Below, in pieces: positions 57,130-64,000 of a stretch of 64,000 nt of DNA. A program made the translations under genes and the position numbers. The notes beneath the pieces are model-generated. The model was not told where the DNA came from. It searched no databases and worked only from the letters and a program-made list of their open reading frames with translations. The DNA is from Paraphaeosphaeria minitans (lineage: Eukaryota > Ascomycota > Dothideomycetes > Pleosporales > Didymosphaeriaceae). Position 1 is the first letter of the stretch. Each line of letters starts with the position of its first letter. Where the stretch lies: positions 1,488,001 through 1,552,000 of the forward strand of contig WJXW01000010.1 in NCBI GenBank assembly GCA_015832175.1, read 5' to 3'.

Positions 57130-57686
57130 ATGCCCTCCACAGTACGTCCACCGCTTTGCTGTCCGCCAGGTTGAGCGCAGCGCTCCCTCGCCCAGAACAG
57201 TAGGCTAAAAAGTACGTGTCACAGAAGCGCGCGACCGGCGGTGCCGCCGCGAAGAAGAGCCAGAAGATCACCAAGAAGTTCATCATCAACTGCTCACAGC
57301 CGGTCAACGACAAGATCTTCGACATCCAGGCCTTTGAGAAGTTCCTGCACGACCGCGTCAAGGTCGAGGGCCGCACCGGCAACCTCGGCGAGACCATCCA
57401 GATCTCCCAGCAGGGCGATGGCAAGATCGAGGTCATTGCCCACCAGGAGTTCTCCGGCCGCTACCTGAAGTACCTGTACGTTGTGCACGGCTGCGCGTGC
57501 GCCCGCCCGCCCGCCCGTCCGCTGTTGTCCGGGGTCCCGCTTTGCTAACGGTCGCGCAGCACCAAGAAGTTCCTCAAGAAGCAGCAGCTCCGTGACTGGC
57601 TCCGCGTCGTCTCCACCTCCAAGGGTGTGTACGAGCTGCGCTTCTTCAACGTCGTCAACGACGAGGCCGACGAGGAGGAGGACTAG
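57130..57686 (+). CDS. RPL22: 60S ribosomal protein eL22
   Basis: 136-residue ribosomal protein with exons 57130-57141, 57204-57475 and 57560-57686. The tiny first exon (MPST) is typical of fungal ribosomal protein genes. Conserved core: [86 protein letters not shown] and an acidic end EADEEED (landmarks). It binds near the exit tunnel of the large subunit. The acceptor for exon 2 is taken as ACAGTAG|GCT, the one that avoids a stop. Confidence 0.94.
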
Positions 57687-58437
57687 ATACCACGATCTGA
57701 CTACGCGATATGATGTGCATATGCATGGAGTCTATTGCTCGAAAATCGGGTGTGGGTGGTGGTTTTCCAAGAGGGTATATATAGAGCAATGCAAAATTTG
57801 CCGTGCCCTCAAAAACTGTAGTTTATTCTCGTGTGTGACGTTGCGCTGTGTTCTGATAGATGCCGTGGTATTGTAGTTCAGGACTGCATCTCTACTCAGC
57901 GACGCATGCTCAGTCCGAAGGACCGCTGGTACTCTGCGGATGAATTCTCGGCCTGGGAAGCTTTCTACCTGTGATCCACATTCGTAACTGACAAGATGCC
58001 TCTACGAGACCAGATCGATATTGTATAGCCAGGATCAACAGGCCATGCCGCGTCAACCTGCAGCCGTCGAGGAGCCTGATGTCCTACTGCACGCTGTACC
58101 TATTCACATGGAAAGCTTCATGTTGAATCGTGTTTTCACGCATCGAACAAGAGGCGACATGTTTCGACAGGATAGTAAAGTCATCGACCTGATATCTTCA
58201 ATTGCATGTGTGAGCACTGGAGCATTCGAGTACGTTCGCAAGTACGCTGTTTCTCATCTAGACAATCCTAGCTGGTCGCAACCCAATCGGCGACTCGGAC
58301 GAACCGCGCGTGCGAGATTGAAGCTTTTCGTTCCATGCAGTCGAGAAAAGGAAACCTCGTACCGAAAAAGCCCTTAGGCCGATCAACGCCAAACGCCCGC
58401 CGTCATTTTCGCAGAACGGAGTCTCAGCCCTTACCGC
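57687..58437. other. Convergent spacer, no gene seen
   Basis: 751 bp between the converging eL22 and Nhp2 genes. A 118-codon plus frame at 58021 opens with TTG and has no similarity, so I do not call it. It probably contains both 3' untranslated regions. Confidence 0.5.
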
Positions 58438-59186
58438 CTATTTCCTCACCGTCTTGCTCGCCTTGACGACGATATCCCGGAGCGTGCCGTATGCCTCGTC
58501 CCACTCGGCCTTGTCGTCGTCGCTGATGTCCTTCTTCTTGCTTACTCGCTCGCGGCCTACGAGCACGACACTGGTGGGGCGCTTCGTTGCGCTCGCCTCG
58601 CCAAGTTCCGCACGGCTCTTGACGAAGAGGTATGGCACGTTGTGGTCCTCGCAGAGGACGGGGATGTGGGAGATGACATCCATAGGCGAGATGTCGGCGG
58701 CAATAACGACGATGGCGGAGGGGTTGGAGATGTCGGAAGAGGGGGGCGCGTTGGAAGACGACTTGCGGAGGAACTTGACAACCTCCTTGACGCCACGGCG
58801 GAGAGTCTTGCTTTTAGCAGCTGGAGTAATCGTTAACTATCGAATCTTCAATCGACGCGGTGATGAGTGGGCTTACACTTCTTGACCGTTTTGAGCACCT
58901 TCTTCACGTCCTTGGGCTCTTCGAGGAGAGGCTCCGCAATGGGCACCAATGCGCTCGCGGGAACGTCCCGGGGCGCAACCTCGCCGTCCGCTTCTACGAC
59001 CTTTACCATGCTTTCTTCAGGATCCTTGTCGAGCTCCATCTCCAAGGTGTCTGCGATGTCGCCGTTGAGCTTCGACTTCTTCTCCTTCTTGGACTTCTTA
59101 ACGCCATCGACCTCGGAGCGCTTCTCCTTCTTTTCCTTCTTCTCCTTCTTGTCCTTCACCCTCTTCTCTTCCTTGTCCTTGCCCAT
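58438..59186 (-). CDS. NHP2: H/ACA snoRNP protein Nhp2 (L7Ae family)
   Basis: 230-residue nucleolar RNA-binding protein that guides pseudouridylation of rRNA and supports ribosome biogenesis. L7Ae-fold core: LRRGVKEVVKFLRK, AIVVIAADISPMDVISHIPVLCEDHNVPYLFVKSRAELGEA, then VVLVGRERV (landmarks). The N-terminus is an unusually long Lys/Glu-rich tract (about 100 residues, including KKEKKEKKEK), so the protein is longer than the yeast one (about 156 aa). Exons: 59186-58877 and 58820-58438, joined in frame by AAG T|CT. It converges on eL22. Confidence 0.93.
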
Positions 59187-60111
59187 TGTGAAATGCGCGT
59201 GCAATGGCTTCTGGTGTGGAAGGGTTGGTAAAGCGGGGAGGACAGTAGGTCAAATCGCAATTGAGGGCTATGCAGTAGCTCAATGCAGAACGCGACTGAT
59301 TTGAGAGTGTGGGCGGGCCGACGTGTTCTTGACGTTGGCTGGCGAGCTTCGCACTTTTTCCGTCCAAAATTTCGAAGCTCCACGGTCTTAGCGCCTTGGC
59401 ACCCGCAAGATCTTGGCATACAACGGTTCGAACACCTCTGGGACAGAACTGAACCAAAAGCGTCCGAGGTCTTATTTTCACTTATTCATGCAGAAAACAG
59501 CCGAACCTCAGTAAATGCATCCTATTATACATGACTACATAGCAACCCGCAGCGCCCTAAACACTCCTGCTGCCCACTTCCTCCCTCCTCCGCCGTCGCG
59601 AAGACGAATGGAACAAGCACTAGTGGTATATGCGATAAGAATCTGGATCAAATGAGATGAGGAAATATAGCGAGCAAAAGCGAGCAAGAGCAAGAAAACA
59701 AAACATTAACGCATTGCCGCAGTACACCCGTAGCAAATAAGAAGCGCAGCATGGGGCCAGCCACCAACGGTGATTTCCAAAACGAGAGGGTATGTAAGAG
59801 TAGGAAAGGTATTAGTACTGTGACCCCATGTCCAGAAGGAACAAAGTCCAAGCCCAGCTGTATCGAAAAACGGGCCAAGACCGCCCCATGCGCCATAATG
59901 AACCCATTCTTGGAACCGAACTTGAGATCGATCGAGACAGATATAAGAACTCAGCACACTATGCAGCCATGTTGAGAATAGCACACCGAACTCCGAGCCA
60001 TGCTCCAAACAATCGGGACATGATGAAGGTGGAGACGTGCAAACAGTCTAAAGGTAAGGTGGAAACAAGAATGGAATGTCGTTAAAGTCGTAAAGAGTGG
60101 ACCTAGTGGTA
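59187..60111. other. Spacer, no gene seen
   Basis: 925 bp between the Nhp2 start and the 3' end of the large regulator gene. A/T-rich sequence near 59640-59710 may hold its transcript end. No supported gene. Confidence 0.5.
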
Positions 60112-62910
60112 CTAGTAAGCCATTTGCATCTCGAGCACTTGGACACCGCTGGCAGCCATGGAGGGTGTCGCGGAGCCTGAGCGTTCAGACATGGCATCTT
60201 CGTAACCCACAAGGGCCTGGGAGTGGAGTTTGAAGGCTTCGCCCATGAGCTTAGTGATACTAGTACTCGTCAGCGTTGATCTGGTAGGAGAGGGACGATA
60301 ACTTACCCCCAAACAACCACCTCATCGATCATACTACCCCAGAGCCGAGCCACGGTAGAGCTGAGCTTGGCCCCATACACATCCACAGAATCGTCATCAA
60401 ACAGATTCCGGAGCTTGTTGTACATTGCTAGTTCTTCCTCGGTAGCGGGCTCCTCGTCGTGTTCTAGGCGGTACAGCCAAAGCGTAAGAATGACCATGAG
60501 ATCCATTCCAGTCAGAGGGTGTTCGATGCTCCAGTTGGTCGCTGAAGTACGCGCGACCCACCGGATGCCTTGAACAGCTGCGACTTCGATGCAGTCAAAG
60601 CATTCCTGAATAACCTTGATCATCTCCTCCGATCGCTGCACCTTGTCCCGTGCATTGGTCATGGCGGCGGCAACCTCGTAGGAGTCATGGTAGCGTAGAG
60701 CTTCCTGGACGGACTTCAGATCCACCACAAGCCTTGTCCGAGTGTTCCTGTACATGGCCATGGCGTTGAAGATCAAGGGGTGGCCTTTGTGCGGCGCACT
60801 CAATTGGACCACGACCGTCTCAGGTTCGCAAAGGTCGAGGGACTTCTCCCAGGTCTCCAATGCAAGTCTCAACTTGTACTCAGTCACAACATCCTGCAAA
60901 GCCTCCGGGCTGCGCTTGTGGTACCATACTTCTAGGAATAATGCGTTGATCATGACCCGGGTAGCGAAAGCGCTGTATTGAGCTGGTTCCCCTTGGAAAA
61001 GATTGTCGTGTGCCTGGCGAAAGGTGATGATCTTGGAGGCCGAAACGCTCTCGCGCCATGACTCCTCGTCAGATACCTCCATCGTCCAAAGGGATTCAGA
61101 AGACGGAAGCTCGAGCGTGTCGAATTCGTTGAAGCCCATGGCAGGCGTATGGTTGTAGGTCAGGGTCATAAGGCCAAAGAAGATGTACACTGCATAGTAA
61201 GTGCGGCGACATTGCTCGTCTACGGTCCATTCTTCATGGCTTGGCTGCGCGTTCTCCCGAGCCTCAGAGCGAAGCTTGAGTTCATATCGGTTTCCAGCTA
61301 CCATATTAGCCAAAAGACTCTTGATGGAGCAAGCCCACTCCAGCCCCTTCGGATCGCCGCTCCAGCTTGCGAAGATCATGTTGAGTAGAGTACTTTGCAT
61401 GGTCCAAAGCGGACACTTGCGAGAGCTGAAGTTTTCTTTGTTCTGCAAGAACTGATTTACGAGAACTTTAGACCCAATGTGGAGCATGTATGCCTGATCT
61501 TGGTCGAAGATGTACAGTGCACCGATCGAGAGCACAGCAAGGAGGAGCGGAGCTGCAACTTCAGTAGGCCGGAATGTGGCCGGGTGCAAGAAGGGCAGAT
61601 GGTGATGGAACAGGTCGAAGTATGTCTTGAGCAGCCTGTTGACGGTGTTCAGGCTCGGTAGGTGGAAGGTATCCAACAGAGCGTTTTCGCTGTCGTACTG
61701 TCTGATGTTCTCAAAAATCCTCGCGCACTGTTCATCGTTCTCTACTTGAGGAGCTCGCGCGACCATGAGTGCCTGACTGGGACCAGGGGATCTGCGGTAA
61801 TCAACAGGTGACACAGGGCCGAGCATACCCGGATAGGGTGAAAGTGCACCTGGCGTCCCGAGGCCAGCGGCAGCGGCGGAGCTGTTCATTGGCTGGAAAG
61901 TAGGCGGGATGCTGGAGTTCGACATGTTACGTTCCATCAGCGGCGGCAGCTGATGAGGGTGCGAGCTGAGGGCGCTGGCACTGTTGAAAGCAGGATGCGT
62001 GTCCTGGGAGCCTTGTGTCCTAGACTCGGGCACCATGGAGTCCCCCCAAGGCATTTGCGGCAATGACATGGAACCCGGGGCAGGGTAGGTGACGGCACGC
62101 TCCATCATGGGCGGGCCAGTGGGCGAGATGATGGCGCTTGGGGCATCTGTAGACATTTCAGGCTCCTGGCTAGCCATAGCCTTGTGGCGGAAGTCGGTCA
62201 TCAACATGGCCGCCGCCTCTATGTCTACCATTTCTTCACTGCTGGCCTCTATCTGTTCCAGAGTAGTCGCGGACTCATGTGCCACGATACCTTTCGATGG
62301 GCCCGGTGCGGCAGTCTCTTCTTGCGTCTTGTTGCTGGTACGGCGTTTGACCTCGCTGGTCAGTGGCACGCCGCCATCTTTTGCGTGAACGGTGCGATCG
62401 TGGCGGAGCAGGAGGTCGCGACGGACAAAGGTGCTACGGCATTTGTGACATTTGAAGGGTCGTTCTTTGGTGTCTGTGAGGGGTAGTTGTTAGCAACAAG
62501 AAACCCCGCAACGCGCAAGCTTCGCGACTTCCGCGCATCAACAAAGCAATAAAAAAAGAGCTGCTGCAGCCATCCCGCCCGTGGACAGAAGCAAGCCAAG
62601 GACGACGTGACGCCAACGCGAAGGTGCGATGCGCGATGGTTGAGAACAGTGTGTCGCACCAAGAGCATCGTAAGCACTCAGACATCACTGCCAGGCGGCG
62701 CGTTGCCTCGGCGGAAGCGGCCATCGAGTAGGAACTCCATCAAGGTATGCATGGTGACTTACGCGATCTTTCATGACGACTGCGGTGCTCACTCCTGCTG
62801 AAGGCGCGGTTGCAGAACTGACACTTGTACTTCTTCTCGGGTGCAGAGCCCGTTTTGCGGACGGCGGGCGATGCGGCGGCGGAGGCCATGGTCATAGCAG
62901 CAGCGGGCAT
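60112..62910 (-). CDS. C2H2 zinc-finger / fungal_trans transcription factor
   Basis: 820-residue nuclear regulator with exons 62910-62763, 62473-60307 and 60259-60112. Two adjacent C2H2 fingers are YKCQFCNRAFSRSEHRSRHERSH (split by the first intron) and FKCHKCRSTFVRRDLLLRHDRTVH. A long Ser/Pro/Thr/Met-rich region with few charges follows, then the fungal_trans domain at about residues 290-740 (LFHHHLPFLHPATF, LNMIFASWSG, DEQCRRTYYAVYIFFGLMTL, HKGHPLIFNAMAMYRNTRTR as landmarks). The first intron (289 bp) is the longest in the window. Family members with this layout control morphogenesis or metabolism; the target is unknown here. Three in-frame ATGs begin the gene; 62910 is first. Confidence 0.9.
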
Positions 62911-64000
62911 GGACCGGCAGAGGGAGGAGACTGGGTCTCTACAGCGAGGTCGCTCGGGTGTGAGGGCGGTGCTGCCGGGTGCGCGTCGGTATTAAAGCGT
63001 GCAGGGCGAATCTAGTAGCATTCCTTCGCGTCGAAGTCGGCGTTCGCATAGAAACAGGCGTACCAGGTCGAAGCTAGATAGATGCACGACTTGTTAGTTG
63101 CTTGCGACGACAGGTGGGATGAAATAGAGGTAGGTGATGCACTGCACGTTGGGTGAAGGGCGAGCGCGGGCAAAGACGACGACGACGACGTTAGCGAACT
63201 AAAGGAGAGAGGGGGAAGAGGGAAGGCGAGGGGCAGCCAATGACAAAACCAGCCCCCCCCCTTCCCCCCCGTCAGTGCTGTAGCCCAGCAGGCAGAGTGA
63301 GGCTAAGCCGGGGGCGTGGTGCTGGTGCCACGTCCGTCGCGGGTGCGGCTCTCGTAAGTTTTCCAAGGTTGCCGCCGCCCGTTTATTTCACTAGATACTT
63401 GGGCAGGTATCGGGTGTTGATGCGCGGTTGCCCCTCACTGTTGACAGTGGTGTTCGCAGCGGGGTGCTCTTGCCCCTCCAAAACGGAGCTTGCAGCTACA
63501 CACCACCGCGTTCCTTCATCGCGCACCACCTAGACTATTCTACCTGGCAACTTCACAGACAGCCACAACAAGCAGACCCGAGCAGACCCGAGCAGACCAC
63601 GGACGGTGCTGCACCCGCGAGCTGACTAGAGCGCAGCATGCCCACCGCCCGCCCGTAAGTTCCAACCGCCCGCCCAGGACATCTGCCTCGTCGCGAATCC
63701 AAGGCTAGTCGCGCCAGAGTGCTGTACACGGCAGCCGTCAATACGTCTTGAGCTCGCCGTACAGCGTCCAGAAAGAGCGGTGATGGCCTCGCTATGCCCT
63801 ATGTATCTCCCGCCGGTCCACTTCTGCCAACGACCGCATATTCACACCGCCTTCCGGTGCATCTTCGTGCCAAAAGTTACTGACACAGCGGTAAACATTA
63901 CACTGGAGGGGTGAGCGACGCCCCTCTCAGCCCACTTTCGCCATGCCATCTTATGACGACCGTGGGAAAAGGGGGTGCTTTTGTCTCACCCAACGACGCC
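62911..64000. other. Upstream region of C2H2 factor; no gene seen
   Basis: About 1.1 kb, rich in GAC repeats (63177-63190), C-runs (63254-63269) and pyrimidine tracts (63480-63700), as expected for the long leader and promoter of a regulatory gene. A gene lying mostly beyond the window cannot be excluded. Confidence 0.45.

Noticed and set aside
58021..58377. 118-codon plus frame in the eL22/Nhp2 spacer
   Set aside because: Opens with TTG, has no similarity and lies between convergent genes.

Overview
The window is nuclear DNA of a filamentous ascomycete (Pezizomycotina). Most genes carry short 45-80 bp GT-AG introns, and gene content includes Zn2Cys6 and C2H2/fungal_trans regulators, a VBS-like GMC oxidoreductase, a dihydroxyacetone-synthase-type transketolase and long intergenic spacers. 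The class Dothideomycetes is plausible, but the sequence alone does not prove it. I saw no tRNA, rRNA, CRISPR or complete transposon. Exon joins were read by eye from splice signals, frame continuity and family similarity. Except for the PQ-loop gene, every multi-exon model closes in frame.

Layout. 1-4.1 kb: no supportable gene. 4.1-5.7 kb (+): PQ-loop membrane protein with 12 exons. 6.8-8.0 kb (+): dual-specificity-type phosphatase. 8.4-9.4 kb (-): possible decayed gene. 9.8-22.8 kb: a sugar/pentose gene block. It holds an aldo-keto reductase of the D-xylose reductase type (-), a Zn2Cys6 activator (+), a tail-to-tail paralogous regulator lacking the zinc cluster (-), a dihydroxyacetone-synthase-like transketolase (-), a zinc polyol dehydrogenase of the L-arabinitol 4-dehydrogenase type (+) and an MFS sugar porter (+). 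Two divergent promoters (XR/activator and transketolase/dehydrogenase) tie the block together, and the second holds repeated CGG-T-CCG palindromes. 23.0-23.8 kb (-): a frameshifted relic of another fungal regulator.

24-30 kb: a BXI1-type Bax-inhibitor protein, a LAG1-type ceramide synthase, a decayed SDR gene and a RidA-family protein. 30.6-32.6 kb (-): secreted GMC oxidoreductase. 33.7-36.7 kb: hairpin and direct repeats, then two minus-strand proteins, one with an F-box-like motif. 37.2-38.4 kb: two minisatellites and a CTTC microsatellite in front of an MFS transporter. 40.6-44.9 kb: a 1368-residue disordered Ser/Thr-rich protein. 46-47 kb (-): zinc-free MDR reductase. 47.5 kb: a 10-bp minisatellite. 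47.9-49.4 kb (-): isovaleryl-CoA dehydrogenase.

49.8-54.8 kb: a small aromatic-acid (beta-ketoadipate-like) group. It consists of a carboxymuconolactone decarboxylase-family protein (-), a carboxy-cis,cis-muconate cyclase-like beta-propeller (+) and a fusion of a tandem Dabb/EthD-like module with an enol-lactonase-like alpha/beta hydrolase (+). 56-63 kb: a GPI-anchored cupredoxin-like surface protein, ribosomal protein eL22, the H/ACA snoRNP protein Nhp2 and an 820-residue C2H2 plus fungal_trans regulator.

The best candidate system is the 9.8-22.8 kb block. Uptake (MFS), reduction (XR), polyol oxidation (LAD-type) and ketol transfer (DHAS-type) could form one sugar-catabolic route under a paired activator/zinc-less regulator. 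The pathway assignment is inference.
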